Assembly (NCBI GenBank): GCA_938023035.1
Contig: CALIDI010000051.1
Span: forward strand, 1-64,000
DNA from: an uncultured Leptolyngbyaceae cyanobacterium
GTDB lineage: Bacteria; Cyanobacteriota; Cyanobacteriia; Leptolyngbyales; Leptolyngbyaceae
Length of the DNA: 64,000 nt
Reading direction: 5' to 3'
The notes beneath the pieces were generated by a model that ran no database searches, was not told the origin of the DNA, and was given only the letters and a program-made list of their open reading frames with translations. Of this stretch, positions 17,358 through 26,665 are shown piece after piece. Position numbers and translations under genes: made by a program. Position 1 is the stretch's first letter. Each line of letters opens with the position of its first letter.

Positions 17358-20300
17358 ATGCTCAACCGCATTGGTGACTATCTTGGGCAACGGTTTGATC
17401 GGCTGTCCCTGGGCACTGTCTTGGGAGTGATTTCAGTTGTGCAGGTGGCGAGCGTTGCCGGGCTGGTTGGTTATTTCTCCCAGCGGGATGGGCAACGTGC
17501 TGTGAATGAGACGGTTCAACAACTTCGTGCCGAAATCTCTAACCAAATTCAGCAAAAGCTCACCAGTTATTTGGCGATTCCAGAGTCGATTAATCAACTC
17601 AATGCCGAGGCTGTCTTGCAAGGTCAGCTAAAAACACAAGACCGGACCAGTGAGCGGTACCTCTGGCATCAAATGCAAGTGTTTCCCCGGGCGAGTTGGA
17701 TCTATTACGGAGCGGCAAAGGATGGCTCGTTTGTGGGAGTCAAGCGTCTCTCCAATCAGCAGCTTCAAATCGCGATTAACGATGCCACGAATCAGTTTCA
17801 GTCTTCTTACTATCGGGCAGATTCTCAGGGGCGGCGGGGGCCGCAGGAACAGTTTATTCCCGGTCGCTATGATGCTCGCCGTCGCCCTTGGTATGAGGGG
17901 GCGATCGCAACCCCTCGAAACAGTTACATCAGCCCGATTTACCCTGATCATAGCCAGCCTCAACTGATTCTGAGCTTTACCCTGGCTGTTTCGACTCCTG
18001 CTGGTGAAGTGTTAGGGGTCACTGGGGTAGACTACTCCCTACGGGATATTGGCCACTTTCTCAAGCAGTTGCGCATTGGCAAGTCGGGGCAGGCTTTTAT
18101 CATCGAGCGCTCTGGGTTACTGATCGCCGACTCAACCGCAACCCTCCCCTACCGCTTGCAGGGTAACGACATTCAGCGGATGGCGGTTGTTCGTAGCCCG
18201 AATGACTTGGTGCGCAAGGTGGCACAGCAATTACACGCACGCTACCCGCTGGAGACCCTCCAAACCCCCGTTGAGTTTGAATTTCAACAGCAAGGGCAGC
18301 GTTTCTTTACGACGGTTGTGCCTTATCAATATCGGGAAATTGACTGGCTCGTTGTAGTCACGATTCCAGAAGCCGATTTTATGGCACAAATTCAAGCCAA
18401 TCATCGCCAAACCCTGCTGATCTGTCTGGGGACAGTGGTTGTGGCGGCTGCAATCAGCTATCAGTTGGCGCGCTGGCTGACTCGCCCCCTCCAGGAGTTG
18501 ACCCAATCGGCGATCGCGCTGCGGGCAACGAAGTCGTTTGCCCTGGCCAGCAGCGACCCGGTGGCTCCGCCGCCTCTAGCCATTAAGGGATCGGCAGAAG
18601 TCCGTACCCTGACCCATTCCTTCAACCAGATGAGTCAGCAATTGCGAACAACCCTGGCAAGCCTCGAGCAACGTGTGCAAGAGCGGACGGCGGCCCTACA
18701 GCAGGAAATCGCCGAGCGTGAACGTGCTCTGACTGACCTGCAACAGGCTCAGGCCGAACTTGCCGCCAGTGAAGAGCGCTGGCAACTGGCTCTGCAAGGA
18801 AATAACGATGGCATCTGGGATATCGATCTGATCACGGGCAAAAGTTTTTACTCTACCCGCTGGAAGGAGATGCTGGGGTATCAAGACGCAGAAGTGAGCA
18901 ATGCTTATAAAGAATGGATTCTGCGTGTGCATCCCGATGATCTAGACAGAGTGATGCAGGCAAATCAAGAGCATTTGCAAGGGCTAACCCCCTTCTATCA
19001 GGTTGAATATCGCTTGCGATGTAAGGATGGCTCCTATAAATGGATTTTGTCGCGGGGCAAAGCCCTCTGGAATCGTGCTGGCATTGCCATTCGCATGGTA
19101 GGTTCCCATACCGACATCACCGATCGTAAACGAGCAGAAGAAGAACTGCGGCGGAATGCCACGATTCTAGAGATTGCCCAAACAGTCGCCCATATCGGCA
19201 GTTGGGAGATTGACTGTCGGACGGATGAGCGCCTTTGGTCGAGGCAAATGTTTGAGATTTTTGGGTTGCCGCCCCGACCCAGTGCTCCCAGTTATGCCGA
19301 GCTGTTAGCCTGCATTCACCCAGAGGATCGGTTCTGCTGGCAACGGGCCTTTTCTCAATTGCAGAACCATGGCACTCACTACGAGTTGGATCTGCGCATC
19401 CTACGGCCCAATGGGGAAGTTCGGTACGTTGACGTTCGGGGTAAGGCGGTTTGTGATGCTCAAGGAGCCATTATCCGGTTGGAGGGCACTGCTCTAGATA
19501 TTAGCGATCGCAAACGCCGGGAAGAATCTCTCCGTCTCATTGTTGAGGGCACTGCCGCAACCACTGGGGGCAAGTTTTTTCAGGCTTGCGTGCGTTATCT
19601 CGCTGAGATTCTACAAGTCCGCTACGCCCTGGTCACCCAACGCCTTGAGACAGCCCCCGATCGGGTGCGCACCCTTTCCTTTTGGGTCGGAGATGGCTGG
19701 AGTGAACCCATCGAGTACAGTTTGGCACAAACCCCCTGCGAAGGAGTCATCGCTGGCAAAACCTGCTATTACCCTAATCATGTCCCAGAATTATTTCCAG
19801 AGGATCGTGAACTAATCGAAATGGGGGTTGTCAGCTATCTGGGCATTCCCCTGGTAGATGCAACTGGCCAGGTTTTGGGTCATCTTGCAGTGCTAGATGT
19901 CAAGCCGATGCAAAGTGATCCGACACGAGAGTTGATTTTGCGCATCTTTGCTGCGCGAACCGGCGCAGAGCTGGAGCGCCAGTTTACCCAAGAAGCTCTA
20001 GAGATGGCTAAAAAAGCCGCTGAAACGGCCAGCCAGGCTAAAAGCCGGTTTCTGGCCAATATGAGTCATGAATTGCGCACACCGTTTAACGCCATTCTTG
20101 GCTACACCCAACTGCTTTTGCGCGATGCCCCCCAAAACTCCACCCAATATCATTACCTGGAGATTATCAACAACAATAGTGAGAACCTGCTGCAACTGAT
20201 CAACAGTGTCCTGGATATGTCGAAGATTGAGGCGGGGCAGATCACCCTGACCGAAACCGAATTTGATTTCTACTTTTTGTTGGAGTCAATTGAAGAGCTA

Positions 20301-21488
20301 TTGCAAATGAAGGCCGCTGCCAAAGGGCTATTTCTGGTCGTCGATTTGGCTCCCAGTGTGCCCCAGTACCTGCGAGCCGACGAAGGGAAACTGCGCCAGG
20401 TCTTGATTAATCTGTTAGGAAATGCGATCAAGTTTACTGAGACCGGTGGGGTCGCCCTGCGGGTTGGTTACCAACCCCCTGCTGACAAAGATACGCGCCC
20501 TTGGTTGCGAGTCGAGGTCGAAGATACTGGCCCTGGCATTGCCGACCCTGAAATTGAGCGCCTGTTTGATGTCTTTGTCCAAGCGGAAGCCGGCCAAAAA
20601 GCACGGGAGGGGGCGGGTCTGGGGCTGGCGATCGCCCGCCAGTTTGTTACTTTAATGGGTGGACACATTACCGCCAGCAGTACCCCTGGGCAAGGTTCTA
20701 CCTTTCGGTTTGAACTTCCGATTCGCTTGGCGAATGTAACCAGTGTTCATCCGCGCCTAAAACCTCAGCCTCACCTGCGATTGGCTCCAGGGCAACCCTC
20801 CTATCGCATTCTGGTGGTCGAAGATAAACAAGACAACCGCGAGTTACTGGTCAGGTTGCTGGAGTTGGCGGGCTTTCAAACGCAAGCAGCAGCCAATGGC
20901 GAAGCCGCGATCGCGCTCTGGCAATGCTGGCAACCCCACCTAATTTGGATGGATTTGCGCATGCCCGTGATGGATGGCTACGAGGCCACACGCCAAATTC
21001 GTGCGAGAGAAGCCGCTGTATCATCTGTGGTTAGGGACGCCAGTCCAGCCGCTGAGCCACCCCCGTCTGCTGTTAAAATCATCGCCCTGACAGCCAGTAT
21101 CTACGACAATGAGCATGAGCATATCCTGAAAGCAGGCTGTGATGCCTACCTGCGCAAACCCTTTCGGCCAGAGACAATTTATGAAACGATGGCTCAATTT
21201 TTGGGCGTACAGTACGAAGTCATTGCCTCCAGCGATGCATCGGTCTCACGGGAGCCAATTGCCATGCTCAATCACTCCCAAATAGTAAGCGCACTAGCAA
21301 CCTTGCCATCGCCCTGGCTAGCCCAGTTCAAGCAGAGTGCCACCCAACTGGATGAAGACACGACTTTAGACTTAATTCAGCAAATTCCCCCTGACCAAAC
21401 CGTGCTGGCACAGACCTTAATAGACTTGGTTAAGAATGTTCGCTTTGATGCCATTATTCATCTCATCAACCAGGTAATTTCGGGATGA
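17358..21488 (+). CDS. Hybrid sensor histidine kinase (Cache-HAMP-PAS-PAS-GAF-HisKA-HATPase-REC)
   Basis: 1376 residues. Order of domains: TM segment about 20-40; periplasmic Cache-type sensor about 45-345 (WIYYGAAKDGSFVGV, YDARRRPWYEGA, ISPIYPDHSQPQLILSFTLAV); TM about 350-372; HAMP 372-440; coiled linker; two PAS domains with PAC ends (about 470-600, 600-725); GAF about 730-870; HisKA with FLANMSHELRTPFNAILGY (about 895-915); HATPase with NLLGNAIKFTETGG and EVEDTGPGI; receiver with phospho-acceptor Asp in MDLRMPVMDGYEATRQI; and a helical C-tail of about 70 residues (LATLPSPWLAQFKQSATQLD) common in cyanobacterial hybrid kinases. The Cache fold suggests sensing of a small extracellular ligand. 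The next gene starts inside its stop codon (ATGA), so the two are coupled. Confidence 0.93.
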   Translation: MLNRIGDYLGQRFDRLSLGTVLGVISVVQVASVAGLVGYFSQRDGQRAVNETVQQLRAEISNQIQQKLTSYLAIPESINQLNAEAVLQGQLKTQDRTSERYLWHQMQVFPRASWIYYGAAKDGSFVGVKRLSNQQLQIAINDATNQFQSSYYRADSQGRRGPQEQFIPGRYDARRRPWYEGAIATPRNSYISPIYPDHSQPQLILSFTLAVSTPAGEVLGVTGVDYSLRDIGHFLKQLRIGKSGQAFIIERSGLLIADSTATLPYRLQGNDIQRMAVVRSPNDLVRKVAQQLHARYPLETLQTPVEFEFQQQGQRFFTTVVPYQYREIDWLVVVTIPEADFMAQIQANHRQTLLICLGTVVVAAAISYQLARWLTRPLQELTQSAIALRATKSFALASSDPVAPPPLAIKGSAEVRTLTHSFNQMSQQLRTTLASLEQRVQERTAALQQEIAERERALTDLQQAQAELAASEERWQLALQGNNDGIWDIDLITGKSFYSTRWKEMLGYQDAEVSNAYKEWILRVHPDDLDRVMQANQEHLQGLTPFYQVEYRLRCKDGSYKWILSRGKALWNRAGIAIRMVGSHTDITDRKRAEEELRRNATILEIAQTVAHIGSWEIDCRTDERLWSRQMFEIFGLPPRPSAPSYAELLACIHPEDRFCWQRAFSQLQNHGTHYELDLRILRPNGEVRYVDVRGKAVCDAQGAIIRLEGTALDISDRKRREESLRLIVEGTAATTGGKFFQACVRYLAEILQVRYALVTQRLETAPDRVRTLSFWVGDGWSEPIEYSLAQTPCEGVIAGKTCYYPNHVPELFPEDRELIEMGVVSYLGIPLVDATGQVLGHLAVLDVKPMQSDPTRELILRIFAARTGAELERQFTQEALEMAKKAAETASQAKSRFLANMSHELRTPFNAILGYTQLLLRDAPQNSTQYHYLEIINNNSENLLQLINSVLDMSKIEAGQITLTETEFDFYFLLESIEELLQMKAAAKGLFLVVDLAPSVPQYLRADEGKLRQVLINLLGNAIKFTETGGVALRVGYQPPADKDTRPWLRVEVEDTGPGIADPEIERLFDVFVQAEAGQKAREGAGLGLAIARQFVTLMGGHITASSTPGQGSTFRFELPIRLANVTSVHPRLKPQPHLRLAPGQPSYRILVVEDKQDNRELLVRLLELAGFQTQAAANGEAAIALWQCWQPHLIWMDLRMPVMDGYEATRQIRAREAAVSSVVRDASPAAEPPPSAVKIIALTASIYDNEHEHILKAGCDAYLRKPFRPETIYETMAQFLGVQYEVIASSDASVSREPIAMLNHSQIVSALATLPSPWLAQFKQSATQLDEDTTLDLIQQIPPDQTVLAQTLIDLVKNVRFDAIIHLINQVISG

Positions 21489-22759
21489 GCAATTCTTTCT
21501 CCAACCCCTTTAAAGGCGACATCCTGATTGTCGATGATGAGCTAGATAATCTTAGCCTGCTGGCGACAACCCTGGTTAACCAGGGTTACAAGGTGCGTAA
21601 AGCGATTAATGGCGAAATGGCTCTGTTAGGGGCTGAAGCGGCCCCTCCCGATTTGATTTTGCTCGATGTCCGCATGCCCCAGATGGATGGTTATGAAGTC
21701 TGTCAACAGTTAAGGGCAAAAGAAAAAACGCGCCAGATTCCTGTCATCTTTCTGACGGTTTTAGATGAAGTCACCGATAAGGTAAGGGGCTTTCAAGTAG
21801 GTGGCACTGATTACCTGACCAAGCCCTTTCAAGCCGAGGAGGTGGTCGCGCGAGTTGAGCATCAGATTATGATTCGGCGGTTACAAGAGCGCTTAGAACA
21901 GCAGAACGCAAACCTCTTGGAAGTCAATCAACAACTGCTACAGGCAAATGCCCAACTCCTAGAGGAAATTACTGAACGCAAGCAACTGGAGGCTGAACGA
22001 GAGCAACTCTTGCAATCAGAGCAGACTGCCAATCGTGCTAAGGATGAATTCTTGGCAGCCGTTTCCCATGAGTTGCGCACACCGCTGACCAATATGAAGA
22101 TGGCAATTCAGATGCTGCGGCTGGCGACTGAACCGGTTCAGCGCGATCGCTATCTGAATATTCTAGAAACGGAATGCCAGCGCGAGATTCAACTGGTGAA
22201 TGAGCTGCTAGACTTGCAGCGGATTGAGTCAGGGGCGATTCCACTGAATCTGGAGGCGATTCGCTTGCAGGATGTTCTATCGGCGATCGCACCAGCCTTT
22301 GTGGAGCGAGCCAAGGCAAACCAGCAGCACTTCTCGCTGCACATCCCGGAAGAGCTTCCCCCGATTCATTCTGATGCCAACTACCTCGAACGCATTGTTT
22401 CAGAACTCTTGAATAATGCCTGTAAATATACGCCGACAGGCGGTGAGATTTGCGTGCTGGCTCATCCCCTGCCACCCCAGACCGAAGCATCTTCTGCACC
22501 AAGTCAGATCGAGCTGGTGGTCAACAATACCAGCTTGGAAATTCCCCCCCAAGAATTGGCCCGTATCTTTGATCGATTCTATCGCCTGCACCGCCATCAT
22601 CCCTCGGTGCAGGCAGGTACGGGACTGGGGCTGACCCTGGTTAAGCGCCTGGTCGAGTTGTTGCAGGGGCAGATTCAAGCCCGTTGTCACAACGGTCAGG
22701 TATCGTTTGCGATCGCCTTACCAAAGCACCCAACCAGTACGATGCTCCAAGAAGCTTAA
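21485..22759 (+). CDS. Response regulator-histidine kinase fusion
   Basis: 424 residues. An N-terminal receiver (about 10-130) has the acidic pair VDDE, phospho-Asp in LLDVRMPQMDGYEV, and a Lys in TDYLTKPFQAEEV. A coiled-coil (LEQQNANLLEVNQQLLQANAQLLEEITERKQLEAE) leads to HisKA with FLAAVSHELRTPLTNMKMA and an HATPase with ELLNNACKYTPTGGEI, DRFYRLHRHHPSVQAGTGLGLTL. This REC-HK order is common in cyanobacteria; such proteins often receive phosphate from an upstream hybrid kinase. Its ATG overlaps the previous stop by 4 bp, which fits the two forming one relay. No output DNA-binding domain is present, so further partners are expected elsewhere. Confidence 0.93.
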   Translation: MSNSFSNPFKGDILIVDDELDNLSLLATTLVNQGYKVRKAINGEMALLGAEAAPPDLILLDVRMPQMDGYEVCQQLRAKEKTRQIPVIFLTVLDEVTDKVRGFQVGGTDYLTKPFQAEEVVARVEHQIMIRRLQERLEQQNANLLEVNQQLLQANAQLLEEITERKQLEAEREQLLQSEQTANRAKDEFLAAVSHELRTPLTNMKMAIQMLRLATEPVQRDRYLNILETECQREIQLVNELLDLQRIESGAIPLNLEAIRLQDVLSAIAPAFVERAKANQQHFSLHIPEELPPIHSDANYLERIVSELLNNACKYTPTGGEICVLAHPLPPQTEASSAPSQIELVVNNTSLEIPPQELARIFDRFYRLHRHHPSVQAGTGLGLTLVKRLVELLQGQIQARCHNGQVSFAIALPKHPTSTMLQEA

Positions 22760-22767
22760 GCCCTGCG

Positions 22768-23037
22768 ATGGCGGTCGCTGAGCGCACCATCGCGATCGTG
22801 AGTCAGAAAACCTATCCAGCATGGGCAGTTGAGCACTGGGTTTTGCCCGAAACTGTCTGCCCAATTTTCTGTCCCCGAGGTACGATCCCCGGCTGGATTT
22901 GTGTTGAATCAGATCGCTATCGCCAGGGTTGCTGCGTGTATTGGGAGGTTGGGGAAACGGTTGTTTGGCCCTCTGCGATCGGGCGCGCTCCAGAAAATTG
23001 GGATTACGTCAAGATGGTGCCCCCCAGCAGCCGTTGA
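22768..23037 (+). CDS. Possible small hypothetical protein
   Basis: 89 codons from the ATG at 22768, 8 bp after the kinase stop, ending 34 bp inside the 3' end of the opposite-strand recG. The product (SQKTYPAWAVEHWVLPETV, GTIPGWICVESDRYRQGCCVYWEVGETVVWP) has a plausible beta-rich composition rather than that of a chance frame, but I recognise no family. No clear ribosome site is visible; coupling to the upstream kinase is possible. Confidence 0.35.
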   Translation: MAVAERTIAIVSQKTYPAWAVEHWVLPETVCPIFCPRGTIPGWICVESDRYRQGCCVYWEVGETVVWPSAIGRAPENWDYVKMVPPSSR

Positions 23038-25487
23038 TAGCGGTGGTGTAGCTCCGCTTGCAGCGCTGGCGACTGGCTCAGGGTTTTATCTTCGGCCAGG
23101 ATGGTTTCAGCAGCCGTGCGGGCTAGCTCTAACACGGCCTGATCTTCTACCAAGCTGGCCAAGGCAAAATCGGGTAGGCCTGATTGGCGCATGCCCAACA
23201 CTTCTCCTGGCCCGCGAAAGCGCAAATCCATTTCGGCGATAAAAAAGCCATCCTGGGACTGTTCCAGCACTTGTAACCGTTGCCGGGCAGTTTCGGTTTT
23301 AGCATTACTCATTAACAGACAAAAGGATTGAGCACCCCCACGCCCGACTCTCCCGCGCAACTGGTGTAATTGCGCGAGACCAAAGCGATCGCTGTGTTCA
23401 ATTAACATGACGGTGGCATTGGGGACATCTACCCCCACCTCCACCACTGTGGTCGAAACCAGGATTTGGGTCTGGTTATCGCGAAAGTGCTGAATCGCGG
23501 TATCTTTTTCTGCCGTTGTCATGCGGCCATGGAGCAAGCCCACTCGAAATTCAGGAAAGACCTGGTCTTGTAGTTCCTGATATGCGGCGATCGCCGACTT
23601 CAAATCGACTTTCTCTGACTCCTCTACTAGCGGCAAAACCACGTAGGCCTGGCGCCCTTGGGCCACCTCCCGCCGAATTAAATCATAGGCTTGCAGGCGA
23701 TCGCGGCCAGTGAGCACCGTTGTTTGAATGGGTTTACGTCCGGGGGGCAGTTCATCAATCTGGCTGACATCCAGATCCCCATGGAGCGTTAGGGCCAGCG
23801 TCCGGGGAATAGGCGTTGCTGTCATTGTTAACACATGGGGATTTTGTCCCTTTTGCTGAAGTTTGGCCCGTTGTTCTACCCCAAAGCGATGCTGCTCATC
23901 AATCACGACTAATCCCAACGCCTGAAAATTAACCGAGTCTTGAATCAGGGCATGGGTGCCTACCAATAGGGGCAGTTCGCCCGTTGCCAACTGGGTATGA
24001 ATCGCGCGACGTTTTGCCGCTTTGGTTGAACCGGTTAGCAATTCAATGGGTAGATGTAACAGGTTAAACCAGCCCACCATCTTACGGTAATGCTGCTCAG
24101 CCAGTACCTCTGTAGGAGCCATAATTGCCGCCTGAAAGCCTGCCTGAATTGCGGCTAGACAGGCAATCACTGCGACCACCGTCTTACCTGAACCGACATC
24201 TCCTTGCACTAAGCGGTTCATGGGGAGTGGCTGACGCAAATCTGTGAGAATCTCATTCACAACGCGCTGCTGGGCACAGGTGAGGGTAAAGGGCAGCAGT
24301 TGATAGAACTGATCAATCAATTTTCCAGTGGGGGCCAGCACCGCAGCCGTCTGAGTTTGTCGCTGCTCTTGTCGGCGTTTGAGCAGGCCCAGTTGCAGAT
24401 AGAAAAATTCATCAAAAATCAGACGACGACGGGCCTGCTCCAGAGTGGTGGCATCCGCAGGAAAGTGAATGTGGGTGATCGCTGCCTGGTTCCCGATTAA
24501 CCCATAGGCTTCGCGCAGGGCTTTGGGGAGGCCCTCTTGAATTTGGGTCACTGCCGGTAAAGCGGCTACCACTGCTCGTCGCACCAGATCACCCCCTACC
24601 CCCTCGGTGAGAGGGTAAACTGGCACAATGCGTCCGACTGTGAGGGAATCAATCGCGCCTCCTGCCTGGCCAAGAACCTCTATCTGCGGGTCTTCTAGCG
24701 TCATGCCATATTTGCTGCGTTTGACTAAGCCAGATGCCGCGATCGTCGCCCCTGGGATGTACAGCCGTTTTTGCTGCTCTTGCCACCCCCGGTTGGTGTA
24801 GCGGTTACCTGCATAGAAGCGACTCAGCTTAATTTGGCCAGTGCGATCGCTCACCAGCAGATCTAAAATGGCGAGCTTGCAATTGCGGGGGCTGGTGAAG
24901 CAACTACAACGCTTCACCGTCGCAATGAGAGTCACGGTTTCGCCTTCGGTGAGGTTGCGAATATCCACCTGGCGAGCATAGTCAATGTGGTCGCGGGGAT
25001 AGTAGTAAAGTAAATCCCGCACGGTGTACAGCCCCAACTTAGCCAGCTTTTCCGCATTTTTGGGGCCAATCCCCGGTAGGTAAGTCAGCGCCTGATCCAG
25101 GGTGAGGCGAGGGGTTGCGGCGGCTGTGACGGGGGCCACATGAGGTGTCACCTCAGTTCTGGAACTAGGAGTAGGTGCTGGGTTGCGTTGCAGTGGGGCT
25201 GTATCTGACTGTTCCAGCGATCGCCGCACCTGAAACAAAAACCGCCGCGTTTCCGCGACCAGATGTTGACGTTGAGCAAAGGTCTTTTCTGAATAGGTGA
25301 GATACGCTTGGCCAAGCGACTGCCAGCGCTCCCGATCCAGATTGGGGAGCGATTCGGGTACTTGGCTAAGCGTCGAGCTAAGGAACTCACTAAACCGTTG
25401 GTGTTTCCCCTCCAGGTCATTAAACCCTCGCTCTGCCTCAACAGAGAGCGCTTTTTGGAGCCGGAGCCAGTCAGGTGTCGTTACCAT
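23004..25487 (-). CDS. recG: ATP-dependent DNA helicase RecG
   Basis: 827 residues, longer than Escherichia coli RecG (~690) by an N-terminal extension of about 130 residues typical of cyanobacteria. Visible elements: a helix-hairpin-like PGIGPKNAEKLAKLGLYTVRDLLYYYPRDHIDY start, OB-fold wedge domain (TVKRCSCFTSPRNCKLAILDLLVSD, FYAGNRYTNRGW), Walker A GDVGSGKTVVA (near residue 430), DEQH box (near 527), TMTATPIPRTLALT, and the C-terminal WEIAQ-like motif QDGFFIAEMDLRFRGPGEVLG. RecG remodels stalled forks and branch-migrates junctions. The hypothetical gene upstream ends 3 bp before its ATG, so the two are probably co-transcribed. Confidence 0.97.
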   Translation of the reverse strand: MVTTPDWLRLQKALSVEAERGFNDLEGKHQRFSEFLSSTLSQVPESLPNLDRERWQSLGQAYLTYSEKTFAQRQHLVAETRRFLFQVRRSLEQSDTAPLQRNPAPTPSSRTEVTPHVAPVTAAATPRLTLDQALTYLPGIGPKNAEKLAKLGLYTVRDLLYYYPRDHIDYARQVDIRNLTEGETVTLIATVKRCSCFTSPRNCKLAILDLLVSDRTGQIKLSRFYAGNRYTNRGWQEQQKRLYIPGATIAASGLVKRSKYGMTLEDPQIEVLGQAGGAIDSLTVGRIVPVYPLTEGVGGDLVRRAVVAALPAVTQIQEGLPKALREAYGLIGNQAAITHIHFPADATTLEQARRRLIFDEFFYLQLGLLKRRQEQRQTQTAAVLAPTGKLIDQFYQLLPFTLTCAQQRVVNEILTDLRQPLPMNRLVQGDVGSGKTVVAVIACLAAIQAGFQAAIMAPTEVLAEQHYRKMVGWFNLLHLPIELLTGSTKAAKRRAIHTQLATGELPLLVGTHALIQDSVNFQALGLVVIDEQHRFGVEQRAKLQQKGQNPHVLTMTATPIPRTLALTLHGDLDVSQIDELPPGRKPIQTTVLTGRDRLQAYDLIRREVAQGRQAYVVLPLVEESEKVDLKSAIAAYQELQDQVFPEFRVGLLHGRMTTAEKDTAIQHFRDNQTQILVSTTVVEVGVDVPNATVMLIEHSDRFGLAQLHQLRGRVGRGGAQSFCLLMSNAKTETARQRLQVLEQSQDGFFIAEMDLRFRGPGEVLGMRQSGLPDFALASLVEDQAVLELARTAAETILAEDKTLSQSPALQAELHHRYQRLLGGTILT

Positions 25488-25490
25488 TGT

Positions 25491-26363
25491 TTACTCATCG
25501 TACCAGCCAGCACGCCAGGCCGCCTGAGCTTCAGCGATCGCTCGTTCTCGTTGTTTTTTCTGATAATCCCGTCCGAGATTCCTCAACTGCGCCAATAGCT
25601 GTCGAATGCGATTGCGGGCAGTACCGACAGCAACATCAGCAAACTCAATTTCGGCCAGCCGTAGGTTAACCGCAATAATATGCAGCAAGTTATGGGGTTT
25701 TGAGTCCTCTGACGCACTGCCTTCTCCTTCACTATCTTTGCGCGTTTCGACTAAAAGATTGAGCAAATTAGGTTTGCCTGACCCCACTTCGCCCGATTCC
25801 GCCTTAGTGGCGGCTTCCAGTAACGGCTCTGGCAAATTGCCTGGTAACACGCCGGCCTGTTGCAGGGTGCGATTGACCGCATAGGAAACGGTCTGTAGTT
25901 CGGTCGCGATCGCTTGTTCTAGACTGTGTTGCCATTGGGCCAAACGAGGTGGGTCTAGCCGGGGTTGCTTTTTATCCTGAACTTGAGAGGCCGGGGCGAT
26001 CGTCGTGTCAGCCTGCCCTTCTGCCCCTTCCACTGCCGGCTCGGCTAACAGCGGATCCACACCTGGCTCAACCTCTGCCGTAGGCGGATAAAGCTGCGCT
26101 AGCAATTCTTCCCGAGTCTGGTTCGCAATTTGCCGCAGAATCCGCTGTAACTCTTGTCGCTGGCCAAAGGAAAGCGCCAGAAACCGCTCTGGATAGCCCT
26201 CGGTACAAACTGAATAACAAGCCATGATGAGCTGCTGCTGCACTGCCGCGCCCAGCACATTGAGATAATCGCCATAGGCCGCTTGTAGATCCTCTGAGAG
26301 TTGCACAACCGACTGATGGATCGCCGCCAGATCCTGCTCAATTTGTGCCAGTGAAGCAACCAT
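25491..26363 (-). CDS. Conserved cyanobacterial-type hypothetical protein
   Basis: 290 residues from the ATG at 26363, preceded by AGGTTT; an upstream in-frame start at 26546 would add a Cys/Gly-rich segment encoded by repeat DNA and is unlikely. The N-terminal 100 residues are helical (IEQDLAAIHQSVVQLSEDLQAAYGDYLNVLGAAVQQQLIMACY), then a low-complexity acidic/Pro-Ala linker (about 100-140) and a helical C-terminal part ending in RNLGRDYQKKQRERAIAEAQAAWRAGWYDE. I know no function. Its stop lies 3 bp before recG, which hints at a link with recombination, but adjacency is the only evidence. Confidence 0.75.
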   Translation of the reverse strand: MVASLAQIEQDLAAIHQSVVQLSEDLQAAYGDYLNVLGAAVQQQLIMACYSVCTEGYPERFLALSFGQRQELQRILRQIANQTREELLAQLYPPTAEVEPGVDPLLAEPAVEGAEGQADTTIAPASQVQDKKQPRLDPPRLAQWQHSLEQAIATELQTVSYAVNRTLQQAGVLPGNLPEPLLEAATKAESGEVGSGKPNLLNLLVETRKDSEGEGSASEDSKPHNLLHIIAVNLRLAEIEFADVAVGTARNRIRQLLAQLRNLGRDYQKKQRERAIAEAQAAWRAGWYDE

Positions 26364-26559
26364 AAACCTGTCAAAGAACGCCACAGACAAAAGCACCAGG
26401 GCTTTATTGTACCTGCCCTGCCCCTGCAATGGCAGAGGTTGATGACAAATAACAAAAGGGGGGCATCCCCCTTTTGCGAGTTGCCCCACCCCGCAGGAAG
26501 GGCAGAGCGCTACATCTCCTACCCCCTTTCTCCCCAAATGAGCCAAGGGGAATCGGACT

Positions 26560-26656
26560 TAAAGTTCTTCTCCCTCCTTAGGAGAGAGATTGAGGAGGAG
26601 AGAGATTGAGGGGGGTGCTTGCTTCCCGCAGGGTGGGTTACGAAACTAGGATGCAC
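26560..26656. repeat. Dispersed repeat element, ATGCAC-ended type
   Basis: Spacer between narB (3' end) and the hypothetical gene (5' side). It has tandem GGAGAGAGATTGAGG motifs (around 26581-26610) and ends GCTTGCTTCCCGCAGGGT, then GGTTACGAAACT-GGATGCAC (26617-26656). The last ~40 bases are nearly the same as 59292-59335. GAAACT/AGTTTC around the ATGCAC forms a small hairpin just beyond the narB stop and might help end the transcript. Confidence 0.6.
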
Positions 26657-26665
26657 TTGCAGTTT

